A DNA stretch of 64,000 nt from Polytrichum commune (GCA_950295325.1 OX485808.1:22218527-22282526), one strand, 5' to 3'; positions 36,301 through 48,471 are shown, counted from the first letter of the stretch. A program made the numbers and translations. The notes: generated by a model from the sequence alone, not told the origin.

Positions 36301-38248
36301 TTGTAGACGAGATCATTTGACCTTTGTCTGTGTCTTGTCAATCAGGTATTGAAAATCCAGCTTGAAATCCCGACATCATCCCTGTCTCCCCCGGAGCTGT
36401 TGATGCCTCGTTGCATGAGATATCTTGCTGCTGCTGCACCAACTACTTCAAACCAACAAAATCCCGGTTCCATATGGCTGCAGCCTGTGTTCTTACGGCT
36501 ACTCGTAACATGGGTTGTTGATTGCTCGGCTGCTGTGGCTGCATTGTTGGAGGCACCTGCTCATCTCCCCTTCTTAATTGAACTTATTGGAAGCACCGGA
36601 TCCCCCGCAAGTGTACATGTTGCAGGACTAGCGGCAGTTTTGTTGGGTGCTTGCATTGTTTTCAATGCCGAGCAAGGCTCGAAGGAGTCTTCCACTGTTG
36701 TTGACTTAATCAGCCAACGAGTGGGGCTTACAAACTATTTCTCAAAGTGGGAAGAAATGGAGAAGAGTTCCCTCTTCTTGTCTGCTGCGTCGTCATCCAG
36801 GCTTCCTAAAGCTTTGACGAGGCTGACTGCGGCAGCAGCAGCGGCTGGGGATGGAATGGTTTCCGTCCCGTTGGACCAGCAACAGCAGGTCCAAACGTTT
36901 ACGACTGGGAGCCAAGTGGAGCCTCTTGTTACAACGTTTTATGATGCAGACTTTGTCGCGTTTCTGAAACAGCTTGAGCCCATCATAAGGGACCGAGTTG
37001 TAGAAATCTTTTCGCAACCCAAGACGAGGGTCAATATTGACACAAAGGGGTTTGAGCAAAAGAAAGGGGAAAGTGATACTGAATACAGGCAGCGCCTGCG
37101 GACATTGTTGCAGACACAAGCTCAAGAGATTCAGGTTAGTTATGGTGTTTGTAATACCTTATTTTCTGAATTTCTGTTATTTGTTTTCCTGTTCCAGTGC
37201 TAGTTCTAGTTTGTGGTTTGGTGTGTTGGATTATCTATTTATCAAGAGATTCATTTAGCTGTTAGGTAAGCAGGTCATATTCAGTTGCTTACCTTAATCG
37301 ACACCGATATTTTATTGTTGTGTGGTTAGGTGTGGATCTTAGAACGGACATCCACAAGACATTTGTTTGAAAGAGATTGGACTGCGTGTTCAAAAAGTGT
37401 CAACTATTCTAAGTAGTCAACATAATTGGGGGACCCTATACAATCATTTCAGAAAAAGGAGTATAAGATACTAGTACAAGCTCTGCAAAGTTTGAGTAAA
37501 ATGGCTATTGCCACAATTCGGATTGGCTAATCATCTGGTACTAATTGCATGTTCAATATCTATCGAGAAGTGGGCCTATCAGAAGAGTATCCACCTACCT
37601 GATGGAAAATCTGCTTGGTAATCAATGGCTGTGTTGAATCTGCAGGCTCTTACAGAGAGGAACTCTGCTTTAGTAGGAGACCTCCTTACAAGCTCTAATG
37701 GGGAAGAGCCTCCAGTTGGGGATGAGAAGTCTCTGGTATCAAGTATCCGAGAAAAAAGCAAAGGTGCTGTTAATAGGGCTGAAGTGGAATCGCTCAGACA
37801 ACAACTCGAAGTTGCTCAACAATGGCTCGAGGCAGTTCGGGAGGAGAAAAGTGAACTTGAAAGTGAGTATCTCCAATACAGGCAATTAGCAGCCGAAAAG
37901 GAAAATGACTTTAAGGGCCTCTCAGATGCATATAATGCTCTGGAACAAGAAAACGTGCGTCTCGATCAAGAACTCAAAAATTTGAGGGGTGGTGGTTCAC
38001 AATCTGAGAGTGGGGTGGATTCTGGTCCTCGCTCTCATGATGAGCTTGAAGAAGCTCGGGAAGAAGGTAGGAAGGAAAGTGAAGGGGAGTTGAATGACTT
38101 GCTAGTTTGCTTAGGTCAAGAGGAAACCAAAGTTGAGCGGTTAAGTGCCCGATTGAAAGAACTTGGTGAAGATGTTGATAAACTACTCGAAGGTATTGGA
38201 GAGCCGGAGGGAGAAGTGGAAGATGATGGTGACGATGGTGAGGACTGA
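30338..38248 (+). CDS. GC6: p115/Uso1-type golgin, GC6 (MAG4)
   Basis: ER-to-Golgi vesicle tether at the cis-Golgi. Eighteen exons: 30338-30405, 31004-31131, 31284-31336, 31564-31710, 31868-31941, 32148-32217, 32735-32788, 32957-33052, 33614-33664, 33858-33947, 34232-34345, 34744-34815, 35114-35299, 35565-35698, 35818-35866, 36044-36109, 36346-37134, 37646-38248. All have GT-AG introns and sum to 2,844 bases, 947 residues. Residues 1-700 form the armadillo-like head (GVGGLVFG, VEELLERISNG, FYVRYHTLQLLTALL, DCLELLNNLLR, YFSKWEEMEKS). About 760-890 is coiled coil (DAYNALEQENVRLDQEL), then the family's NDLLVCLGQEE and an acidic tail EDDGDDGED. Similarity to Arabidopsis GC6/MAG4 is clear throughout. 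The start MWLQGVGGLVFG is my choice and replaces the MDL-type start of other plants, so exon 1 is the least certain. Confidence 0.92.
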
Positions 38249-38966
38249 TTCACTTTAATCAAAATAACGCTTCAAGCTGGTGATGCATCCAGAAGCTTGT
38301 GTTTGGCCGTGTTTGCTTGTGAATACTTTAGAGATTTACCCCCACCCAAGGGTCGTTTGTGAGGTACTTTGTGAAGAAACCGCAACAACCATTATTCTCT
38401 TGTTACCCAGAAGTTCTTGTGGTTTTGTCTATGTCATTTCTGCTTGGCCTTGCTTATTGGATGGTCATGCATGCAAGTTAAATTCTTAAAGGTGCAAAAG
38501 CCCCGACAGGCTTTTCGAATGTGTTTTTTTTTGGGGTATTTTATACCTACATGAATTGTAATTTTAGGCAATCTTGCCAACTACCTTTACATTCTATGTA
38601 TTGCACTCTTCCGATTGATTTAAATATGTAAATGTATTTGATGGAGAACCAGATTCAAAAGAATGAATGTGTATCAATGTGCTATTCTTAGTTTTTTTCC
38701 CTTTTGGACGTAGTATGTCTGGACACCATTGTCGCACAGCATTGTTTTTTTGCTTGCTTCTTGTGAGATGATGTATTACACATAGATTGAAGCTCATGTT
38801 GAGAGTTACACATTAGTTTAATACTATTTGAATTGTTTATATATTGTGGAACTCAAAACTATGTACTGTTGCTGCAGAATTATGGACACCTAAATTAAGG
38901 GCACAGTGGCACAAATCATATGTTATGTTTTCCCTCAAAAAATAGCAATGAAGTGAAGGCATCATC
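38249..38966. other. GC6 3' UTR and flank
   Basis: Downstream of the TGA at 38,246. T-rich stretches and AATTGTAATTTTAGG near 38,556 could lie in the 3' UTR. No exact poly(A) site can be named, and no other feature is seen. Confidence 0.4.
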
Positions 38967-40026
38967 TACTGCTGCAGGCTGATAGTAGGTTAGGTGGAAA
39001 ATGTTTAAAAAAATCAAGTCTAATTTTTTTTGTAAATCACTTAGTCAAATGGCCTAAATGGAAAGAAAATAGTCATAAAATGTTTAAATATTAAGAAGTT
39101 TCTCAATACTCAATCTCTCATCCTTGTTTATGGAACAAATGACTTATTTGCCTCTACCCTTTAGGCATGTTTGCAAATTCTCAAACAACCTCTATTGAAG
39201 GCTCAACCTAAACTTCAAGGTTAACCCCTAAAGGACCGTAAGGCCCCCAGGGGGCTTTTGATTGTAGAAAAGTGCAAATTGGATGAGATTGTTCCAAAGA
39301 AGTCCAAATTTGTGGGGAGAGGACCCTGGTTGTTTTTGCGAGATGGATCCAATGGTCTTTTCCGATCAGAAAATGATGAAGGATTGGATTTTTGGCGAAT
39401 TCTTTGAGTTTTCAGTTTTTAGGCCCAATCTCATTGCTTGGAGACTTCAGAGTCCCATATTTTTTTTTCCACAACTCAGAATTTGACGAAAAAAAATCCA
39501 CATGAGGGTCATAATGTTCTTTACATGTGGTAAAATTTTTAGATGTTTTGGAGCACTTCTGAGCAATCTGATTCCAGCATAAGTACGAAGTACCCCCTGC
39601 CCGAACAATTTCCATCAATCTTCTCAACAGTGGCAATTTCTCAGAAATTGTGCGATCTTGTCGATCTTTTTTTCATAAACAAGCTCTCTAAGTCTTCTTT
39701 AGTTTCAACGGTGCCGATCGTGAAAATTACCCCACACTAATAAGAAATTGAGCTTGCTACAAGAGCTAATCAAGAAAACATGACCTAAGCTAAAACACCC
39801 CCGGTCCTTTAGGGGTTAACATCGTGTACTTAGCCGCCATGAATGAATGGAAAATAAGTCATAGTACATGGATTTGTATGTAGGATATGGTATATGCCTA
39901 AATAAATAACTATATTTATATATATTTGTCTATTTTTTCATGAATGTTTATACGAACTGTTTAAGCCTTTATTTAAATTAATTTATTATTGGGCATTTTT
40001 TGCCCAACCTGCTATCAACCTACAGT
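38967..40026. mobile_element. TACCGTAG-family TIR element, copy 3
   Basis: The left end reads TACTGCTGCAGGCTGATAGT and continues AGGTTAGG. The right end, on the reverse strand, reads TACTGTAGGTTGATAGCAGG and continues TTGGGC. These resemble the termini at 3,796 and 9,640. Length is about 1,060 bases, inflated by a second element nested inside (39,225-39,815). Non-coding. Confidence 0.5.
39225..39815. mobile_element. MITE with TTAA-flanked CCCC termini (piggyBac-like signature)
   Basis: The ends are exact inverted repeats, CCCCTAAAGGACCG on the left and CGGTCCTTTAGGGG on the right, each bordered on the outside by TTAA (39,221-39,224 and 39,816-39,819). TTAA target sites with CCC... termini are the hallmark of piggyBac transposons. 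The termini are short and TTAA is self-complementary, so it could also be read as the last four bases of a longer TIR of another superfamily. The interior of about 590 bases codes nothing recognisable. Confidence 0.6.
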
Positions 40027-40630
40027 ATACATGAAGGAGTTGCACTTTTGTTTGCGATTGGGAGATGGTTCCAGCCACGAAAAAAGGGCCTTGCCCCTCC
40101 CATTTGATTGAGTTGTGTTTTACTTATCTATATTTTGCATGTATCACTATATTTGTTAATTTGAGACTTTCTCTTGTCTCAAATTAATATATGGACCACA
40201 ACAACATGGTCTAATGTTTGGGTCGTCCTACCTAAACCATCTTGATATGAGTTCTTAATTGGGTTCTTGATATGAACACCTGCTTCAAAGTATTTGCATC
40301 TTACAACATTCTCCAATATCTGTGTGATTTTATCCATGTTCTTATATTTGTAACTGTCTCAAAATGCCGAAAAAGTCCCAAATTAACGAATATAGTGATG
40401 TGGAGTTATGGCCTACCAAATGGAAAGGGAAGGTAAGTAGAAGAGTAGAAGCAGAAGCAAAGGCCAATGTATGCTCTTTATTGTGCATGTGGACATGTAA
40501 GCTCCATCGGCGCAAGCATGATGCTCATGTCTCAACTCTTACATATCGATTCAACCTCCTAGTTGGCATCCTTGTGATCACGATTGCATGTATTGATTCC
40601 TTTACACCATATCACTACACCGTTGATGGT
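40027..40630. other. Intergenic, no feature recognised
   Basis: AT-rich sequence. A 90-codon frame at 40,364-40,636 (MPKKSQINEYSDVELWPTKW) resembles nothing I know, and its end runs into the next MITE. Confidence 0.35.
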
Positions 40631-40800
40631 ATTTAGTGTCACTTACTATTCAAAATACTCAATGCTATAATTTTTAATAGAGAATCTAAGATTTTATTTT
40701 TGAATATTGTAGAACATAAATGACTTTACTTGATAAAGTTCTACATTCTTTATACAACATTATAGCATTGAGTAATTCCAAATAGCAAGTGATGCTAAAT
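40631..40800. mobile_element. 170-bp MITE
   Basis: Near-perfect TIRs of about 42 bases: ATTTAGTGTCACTTACTATT at the left and, reversed, ATTTAGCATCACTTGCTATT at the right. Both continue into ACTCAATGCTATAAT. Interior 85 bases, AT-rich. Small size, long TIRs and no coding are typical of MITEs. Confidence 0.85.
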
Positions 40801-42384
40801 GATGTACTATTTTTGAAGTTGTATGGCGAGAGGGAATTACCACATGTGAGTGTACCTCTTATTTACCCAACATAAAAAACTTCTCATGATAGTTGACATT
40901 AGAACAAATTGCAGGATAAAGCAACTACTTTTCGTGATGAGGATTTAAGCTATCACGTTGCTAACTTAACTTAACACAAGCAACATCGGGAATAGGGAGA
41001 TTGGGGAGCTTTTAGAATTGTCTTCACAAGAGCTTTATTCTCAAGAAGAGATTTACAGTATCATTAACATTCATTAATGTAAAATGATATATCCATTGTA
41101 TTGGTTTTAAAATTTGAATATATACATTTTTTGAATGATATAGTCACCAAGCCAGTGTCCGGTGTGGGCCATCACTAGTGTGCACAAATGGCAAGTCCAT
41201 TCTGTGCCACACTATGACATAAACAAGTGAGTGGAGATTCCAAGTGAATGGATTTGCCAAGACAATACTTTAATAAAGAATATCTAAGGCATTATAAGGT
41301 AGACTGTGCTTAAACCAACCATGTGGTTGGTTATAGCTATACATGGTTATGTTTATTAGTACATCAAGTATGAGATGCCTTACCATTTAGGAGTACATAC
41401 TAATAATCAAAATAAGGGTGAAAACAAAAATATAATATGAATATCCAATGTTGGGTTCAGTAAGGCTCTCCCGCCCACTATGAGGTGGTTAGGTAGTCTT
41501 AGGCCAAGCTAAAAAACTGCCTACCATGCACCTACGATTAGAAGATAACTTGTCCATCATAACCATACATTGCAACTTGTTTATTGTGACTCATGATGAG
41601 AAAATGAATAAGGAAATCCTTTTGGCTCTTAACCAAAGGTTTCTTATTGTTGTTTTTGGACAATTGGCAACCAAAACTATCCATTCACAACCAAAATGAT
41701 TCAGTTATGAATTTTTGTCCCATGAGTCACAACAGACAAGTCGCAACAAATTGCTATGATTACCACGTTTTCTCCCAGTGTACCTAGTAATGACTTAGAT
41801 AATGCTTAGTATGACAAACATGTTAAGCACGTACAAACCTATCTTAATAAATATTGGCCCCACTCCTTTGTAGAGTTGGACAACCCATGATAGTATTAAG
41901 GCACCCATGATGCAGGGATAGGAGACTGCACCCCGAGTCTCTTTAAGAAAGGGTTTTTTGTCAGCATATGTGGCATTTCTTTTGTGGACCCATATTCTTC
42001 CAACATTGAGGTTTTAGGTGAGATCTTTAAAAAATATTTAGGCAAGGTGTTATCCCATGGAAAAGGTGGCACATGACCAAGATGAGTGTTACAAACAAAC
42101 GTCCGTAAATGACAAAATGAATTGGAAATATTTTTATTCGGACATTTTTAGACATTATTCAAATAGTTTAAGCCCCATGGCTTCTCAATCCACTTTGAAG
42201 GATCAAGCCAATCAGAAAATTGACACAAAACTTTGTATCAATCTAAGAATTCAAACTCACCAAAGTGTTGGGAATAGTATGGATTTGTTGACCATTTTGT
42301 ACGAAGCATCTATTTCATATTCTAAAAGAAGTGGGTTGAGTAGGAGAAAGTAACCATTTGAGACCCTTTATTTTCTTCAACTAG
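40801..42384. other. Intergenic, no gene recognised
   Basis: AT-rich, with scattered short frames and no similarity I can place. Some stretches (41,130-41,250; 41,450-41,530) have the higher GC of decayed repeats. Confidence 0.35.
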
Positions 42385-42610
42385 CCCACTTCTACTAGGA
42401 TATGAAACATTCATTAGTACGAGATGATTGAGAATTCCAAATCAAGGTCATAGCCATTTTTGTCATGATTTCAAGAGCGCACATGAATATCTTATTCATT
42501 ATCTAACAGAAGATTTTCATGTTCATTATTTGGTCATGTAAGTCCCTCCAATTATGTTGACTATTGAACATGGAGTAATTAATATATTTTGAACACAATG
42601 TCCAACCTCT
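42385..42610. repeat. Dispersed repeat R, copy 2, apparently uninterrupted
   Basis: 42,385-42,540 matches 3,175-3,345. The next stretch (ATTATGTTGACTATTGAACA near 42,551 and ATATTTTGAACACA) matches 5,187-5,240 (ATCATGTTAACTATTGAGTT, ATATTTTGAGCACA). The two halves are about 1.85 kb apart at the first locus and adjacent here. Confidence 0.5.
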
Positions 42611-42739
42611 TTTAAACACATGTCTTTTTGGTATCCACTCTAGGAGCCACACCAAACCACATAGGTGTCCGATTTAGAGAAGTAACCAAATTAGGCACGT
42701 CTACCTTAAGGTAGATATACAGAAAATGGTGAAAATAAG

Positions 42740-42940
42740 CTGATTTGGCGAGAAAGAGTGGGTTGAAATTTGTGCAATTTTTTTAAAAGATGGAGTAGAG
42801 GAAATGATGAGGAATGCAAGTTGTTTTGTAATTTTGTTCCATGTAAATAATAAGTTACAATTTCCCAAAGAGGCAAGTAAGTCAAATCCCCTATTTGTAC
42901 ACTAGAGTCTCCCTAATCTAAGCATCAATATACCCTATTC
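42740..42940 (+). repeat. Dispersed repeat S, copy 1
   Basis: Matches the reverse strand of about 54,880-55,045: AGGAATGCAAGTTGTTT here and AAGAATGCAAGTTGTTT on the reverse strand there. The similarity continues through TACAATTT-CAAAG and CACTAGA-TCT. The two copies face each other over 12 kb. Confidence 0.55.
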
Positions 42941-43111
42941 TGCATACGAATGCACACAAAACGGTCAACTCAATGGCAGCCCAAGTAATCGCAAGTGGTG
43001 TGAAACAACACCTATTTGGCCAATTAATGCATCCTTTTCAAGCCACCACTTATACAATTAGCAATTTTGGGTCCACACAAGAATCATTCTACCCCAAGTC
43101 TAGTGCATCAG

Positions 43112-43310
43112 TACATTGCTGTGTCTAATTAGTGTGGGTTCCCATTTGAAGTTACGTGTTTCTATAGCTTTTTACCAACATTATTGTTTTTTATCATAAT
43201 CTTCAGAGTACATACTAACTACATTGAGTAAAAAATGATACTCTAAATATAATTTTATAGCAATGCATAACTCCAAATGATAACCCACACTAATTAGACA
43301 AAACAGTGTA
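43112..43310. mobile_element. 199-bp MITE, TA-bordered
   Basis: TIRs of about 40 bases share GTCTAATTAGTGTGGGTT exactly. The left end begins TACATTGCTGT and the right end (reverse strand) begins TACACTGTTTT. The outermost TA on both sides may be the target-site duplication, as for Tc1/mariner-type (Stowaway) MITEs, though the terminal motif is not the Stowaway one. Confidence 0.8.
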
Positions 43311-44204
43311 GTGGTCATTTATCGTTTTCGGTTTTTCTACCTTTGTCCTTAACCGGCGGTGCGGCTTGTGGCCTTAAGACGATATTCCTCATGTGTGTCC
43401 ATAGATGAGAATCATTACCTTCAGAACGACTTTCGTGACCGCTGATGTTATTCATCCAATCGAGGGGCCTGAGCTTCTCCTCCCGAAATGTGTTTGTCTT
43501 CCTTCCAGATTCTCCCAACAATCTTCGTACATTCTGCTGCTTCAGTGTTTAATCGATCAGATTTTCTGATGCAATATTTCCAGGTGATTACATCTTGTGG
43601 AAGCTCTCAGTTTTCATGGTATGCTGAATTTTTTTGTATACTATTGACCTAAGGTTTCAGGTTGGCATTCTATCAATCCTCTTTGAAGGGGCTAAGTTCA
43701 AAACACAGCATTGGCCCGTTTGTCTTGTTATTCAGAAGAATGAAATTCTTCGTTCCTATGCCTCAGTGGAGTTGATGTTTAGTTAAGTATTCTGGACTGC
43801 TTTTTACACTGGAAACTGCCATCAACAAGTGGACAGACACTTAATGAAGGCGTCTGCGATCCAAATTCTTCTATTAGGGTTCTAGTGATTTTTGGTTGAG
43901 CCTATCGGGGTTTGATTTTGATCTTTTTTCATCAAGTCAGAATCTCAATGACCTTATGATTTCTTTCTTTCAAATTGCAGAGAAGACCAAGGGAGACTCA
44001 AATGCGATTGCCATCAAAAGAATGTGGCCATGTGTTCGAATCCAAGATATTTCGATATGCTGAGTAAAAGGGGACTTCCTGGACCTGCCATAGTGGATTT
44101 GGTTGCTCTTCTGGAGGTTCCATGTAGAGCCTCATGCTAAAGAATTTCATCAGTGTTCTGCTCCAAGCTGCTAGTCCGTTTGCAACCTGTAAATTGCAAT
44201 TCGG
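43311..44204 (+). other. Possible 5' leader with intron of an unidentified gene
   Basis: Sequence here is less AT-rich than the flanks. A good acceptor (TTTCTTTCAAATTGCAG at 43,963-43,979) precedes a stretch leading to an ATG at 44,205. A donor could lie near 43,583 (CCAGGTGATT). This would be a leader exon, an intron and a second exon. There is no transcript evidence, and several upstream ATGs exist. Confidence 0.25.
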
Positions 44205-44312
44205 ATGGCAGGTGGACAGGAGCTAGCAGTGAAGAGCAACTCCGGACCGCAGCAAAATGGTAACAGCAGCAGCCTCACGTCCACCTTGTGGGCATGTGGT
44301 GCGGCCAGCCAG
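44205..44312 (+). CDS. Candidate first coding exon, gene unidentified
   Basis: A 36-codon frame, MAGGQELAVKSNSGPQQ, then Asn/Ser/Thr-rich, ending TLWACGAASQ. It ends in phase at a good donor (CAGGTATTT at 44,310). A possible next exon is 46,045-46,097, bordered by TTTCAG and GGTATTAG and coding ALISHLTICATQLS. No family is recognised and no third exon was found, so this may be a gene fragment or chance. The intron would contain the tandem repeat at 44,390-45,320. Confidence 0.25.
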
Positions 44313-44389
44313 GTATTTACATGACTTTCACCTAAAGCAGGACTTTCACTTTATTGTTGCGCTAGACATTGACACGATGTCTATTTATG

Positions 44390-45320
44390 TGTCTGCCTCT
44401 TCTCTATTTTTATGTTCATCATCTCACTCTGTCCTCAATTCATTGAAAACCTCAAATTCAACTAGGGTGTGGGCATGATATGCAGAGGGAGATCTCTTCT
44501 CTATTTTTATGTACATTATCTCTCTCTGTCCGTGATTCACTGAAAAATTTCAGTTTCAACTATCGTTTGGACATGATAGGCAGAGACAGTTCTCTCCTCT
44601 GTTATATGTTCATCATTCTTCTCTGTCCCCAATGTGCAGTAAACTTCCAAATTCAACTAAGGTTTTGATATCTAACTTTATTTTATTTTATTTTTATTGC
44701 ATCATCTCTCCATGTTCCCAATGCACTGTAAGACTTCCGATATAACTAGGGTTTGGACTTTATCTCTGTTTGCATGTACATCATCTCCCTGGATCCCCAA
44801 TTCAGTGTAAAATTACACTTCCAATCAGGGTTTGGGTTTCTCTCTCTGTTTTAATATGCATCATATCTCTCTGTTCCCAATTCCCTGTAAACTTCAGATT
44901 CAACTAAGGTTTAGACATGATGGGCAAATGAAGATCTCTTCCCTGTTTCTATGTCATCATTTCTCTCTGTTCCCAGCACACTGTAAAGTTTCAGATTCAA
45001 CGAGGGTTTAGACATGATGGGCAAAGGGAGATCTCTTCTCTGTTTTTATGTACGTCATCACGTTATGTCATCAGGTCCCTTAATACCTCAAACTAAACTA
45101 CGGTTTGAACATCAATTCTCTATTTTTATGTGCATCATCTCTCTCTATCCCCAAATCATTGTAAAATCTCACATTTAACTAGGGTTTGGAGATTTGTTTC
45201 AGCAAGATATTTCGGGATGCGATACTTGCTCTCTGGTTTCATGTGCATCATCTCTCTGTCCCCAATTCACTGTAAGGGTTCTGGTTCAACTTGAGGATGG
45301 ACATTTATCTCTGCAACATT
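44390..45320. repeat. Minisatellite, ~80-100-bp unit, about ten copies
   Basis: A diverged tandem array. Each unit has CTCTTCTCTATTTTTATGT, ATCATCTCTCTCTGTCCCCA, ATTCACTGTAAA and TTCAACTAGGGTTTGGACAT in this order, with variants. Units begin near 44,396, 44,495, 44,591, 44,677, 44,761, 44,842, 44,935, 45,032, 45,113 and 45,223. It is non-coding. Confidence 0.85.
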
Positions 45321-47575
45321 TGAAATTAGGATGCAAAACTTATGTGAGAATTCTATTTGGTGAAGGTGGTGGGAGCTGTGGTGTTACACAAGAGGGGGGA
45401 TGGGGGTCCATCGATGCCCCTTCGTGCCTTCTCCATTGCTACTTTGATTTTGGGTGCTGGCTTCTGTGTTGCGGGAGGTGCTCTTCATGCCAGTGGGATT
45501 CGAGAGGTGAGGTTTGTAACCTTGCTGTAAAGAAGACGGTTCTTTTCCACATTCATCTCTTACCCTACTTTGTTTCGCTGTTGGTTTCCAAAAGAATCTC
45601 CGTTCTATTCTAAACTTTGGTATGGTGAGCCAAAAAAACATGGACAATAGAGTGTTATTCAACCTCACGACCTTCTTTTCACTTTTTTCTGAAGTTCTTA
45701 TTTGCTTGTCTCCAAGATTGTCAGCTCAACTCATGTGAGAATCTCTATGAAATATAGTATCCATCTATGATGATCTGTTTTATGGTTGAGAGATGAGTGT
45801 GAGGAACTGACTAGCCCTGTTGTTGGACAGCAGGTTAATGATCTTGTGAGTTTGGGTCAAAGAATTCGCCTCGCATTTGGCAAACCTCCCCGCACCCACT
45901 CTTAATCTGCTGAATTTGATCACAACAAAAATCTTGATATGGATCCCAAATTTGTCTACACACTGCTATCGTCTGCAAATTCCAGCTATGCATGAATATG
46001 ATCAATTCATATCTGTATAGCTGTGTTCTTTGATTTGATTTCAGGCACTGATCTCCCATTTGACAATTTGTGCCACTCAATTGTCCATTATCATCAGGTA
46101 TTAGCTAACTACTGGAGAGATCTGTCCTTCTGTCAAATTGGCAAGCCATCTCATGACAGGAATCTTAGTAAGCATGTGGTAGTGGTAGTGTGCTGGTCAA
46201 AATAGCACAATGTAGCAATTCTGACCATTGTGACAAGTGACAGGGGCTCATATGCATCCAATTTGTGGACCCTCAGATACCCTCAGAGATGCCAGTTTTG
46301 ATCATATTAGGTCTGCAAACATAGGGATGTTGATTCTCTAGAAATTTGTGAAACTTGTAGAGCGAGGTTACAATGCCCTCCTTCAGAGTTTTTAATGGAA
46401 TGTAACTGTGCGGTCGGTTGCCAGGACGAGGGTGCAAGGTCACCATGAAGATGATCATGTACTTGTCAGCTGCTCTTTCAAGAGGACTTCAGCTTTTGTT
46501 GTCTTGGTAGTTAGTTTTCCTTTGTTGTAGAGCAGTTTTGCCTTTCACTGCCTAACAATAATCTCAAAGATACCTAATCTGCATGTATTGCGATACATTG
46601 CTCAATGAAAGGCATGACGTTACATAAAAGTTGCAATGCATATATACAGGTTGCTGAGGATTACACATGATGATCAGAGCTATATGTGTGCACTTCATGA
46701 CACATGAGTTAGAATGTCAACACACTGTCCTCACCTTTTTGATTGAATCAGGAATCATCTCATCTGGTTAGCAATTGCAAATTACTCAAATTTCCATTTC
46801 AAGTTTCAGAATTGAAGTTGATATGCAAAAGTTACTGGAGGTCAAACTGTGCATTTTGTTTCTCGTTAAGTGATCACATAGGCCCAGCTCCCAGTTGTGT
46901 CAACAATTGAACCAATAAATGGTATTACATTTCAGCAGACCTTCACAATCTTGGTTTCATACTCTTGGTGAACTAGATTACAATCATAACCTCAAATTGC
47001 AACCCTAAACCATTGTCTGAGCTCTGCAAGTGCTATCAGCTGAGTAAGCGATTCCTAGAACATCTATGGGAAGCAAGAAAACTACACTCCAAATATTGCC
47101 ATCAATAATTGGATCCAAAGAGTACACAGATCCCACTATTGATCCAGTATTGAAGAGCGTCCTGATTTGAGCCATGTACAGTTGCCATGGAGGTTGACAA
47201 CTGGTTGTTCATGCAAACCATGCATGGCCCAGAACATTAACCCTACCCACTTTTAGCATGTTCATACCAATTGTGCGTCCTCTTGATACTGGTGATATGC
47301 AATTTACATCAAATTCTTTTCAAGTCAGTTTATGTGGATGCAAGAACTGTAACCTTCCAAGACGAGAAGTTATCAATATCCATGACAAAAGTCACATCAC
47401 AATGTCTTATCATGTTCTACAATTTCAAAATATTGAATGTATGAGAGGTTCAAATCAGGCTCCAAGAGCATCTAGGGGTTAACCACAAGACACCCACAAA
47501 TGTGGTTGCTTGTGAGTCCAGCCAAAACCCACATCTGCCCATTGTAGTACTTTTGTTGGTAGGTAATGATGCCAA
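45321..47575. other. Intergenic or intronic, no gene confirmed
   Basis: Mixed composition with no recognisable domain in any frame. One exon-like interval at 46,045-46,097 is mentioned with the candidate exon at 44,205. An isolated 139-codon frame at 45,194-45,613 begins inside the minisatellite and is not convincing. Confidence 0.35.
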
Positions 47576-47894
47576 TGCCAATAGTCTTTGATGTCATCCA
47601 ACGGAGTGCATTGCCAACCAACATTGTCTGTTAGGTCGAAATGTCGGCAGGTATGGTTGAGCAACCTAGCATTGAGGGTTGGCCCATACCATTGACACAC
47701 CCTAATTGAGGTCACATAGCTCATTCGGGCGTAAAAAACTCTCCCCCTTCCAATGTCGTCTATGTTAGTTGTCCTTGGTGTCACCCAATAAAGTGCGATG
47801 TCAACTAACTATGTACGTTAGGTAGCATGTCAAGAAACTGGCGCTGGAGATTGGCCCACTACCATGACATCTCCCAATCTAGACTCGCAAAGCT
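47576..47894. repeat. Diverged tandem duplication
   Basis: Two units of about 140 bases (47,585-47,720 and 47,765-47,894) share CCAA-AGTGC, a CAACTAAC/CAACCAAC block, TGTTAGGT/CGTTAGGTAG, ATGTC and GATTGGCCCA/GGTTGGCCCA in order. It is non-coding. Confidence 0.5.
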
Positions 47895-48471
47895 TTGTTG
47901 GGGAGTAGATAACCACTGTCCAATGGGAGCTTGGCTACGTTCTTAGATTGGTTAGAACAAAAACAAGGAGACATGGAACATTTTAGGCCAACTTGAAGCA
48001 AGAAGTTCTAAGAATGGTTGCAATGAGACCATGGACAAGATGATAATGCTTCACTTCATCCATTTTCGATCACAGTAGGTGTTAAGAAACAAAACCAATC
48101 GATTGACGACCATGGTTAAATTTCATGCCGGGAAGCTTTCTTCAATCTCAATAAAAGCCTTCTCCATAGACATACTCCATCAGGAAGGTCAATAGTCACT
48201 ATCACAAAGCCTGGTGAACGCCACACATAAAGCACATACGTACTAATGACGCGAGGAGCCAGAGCTACCTGACTCAGGCTGACTGCGCTTGAAAAGAGGG
48301 AACCCCAAGCATGAGGGGAGAATAATTTGGAACTGAATCCCGGCCCCACTGTGCATTGGCGCATGGCTCAGTAAAGTTATGCCGTTGATATCAGCAAGGC
48401 TTGAAGACACAGTGCAGGATTAACATTTTTTCAGTTCCAATTGTGAACATGGGTCTCCTCCACTTGACTCA
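47895..48471. other. Intergenic, no feature recognised
   Basis: A minus-strand frame at 48,116-48,364 has some coding-like composition but no recognisable family. It might belong with the minus-strand ORF at 48,472-48,684, but no join is supported. Confidence 0.3.
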
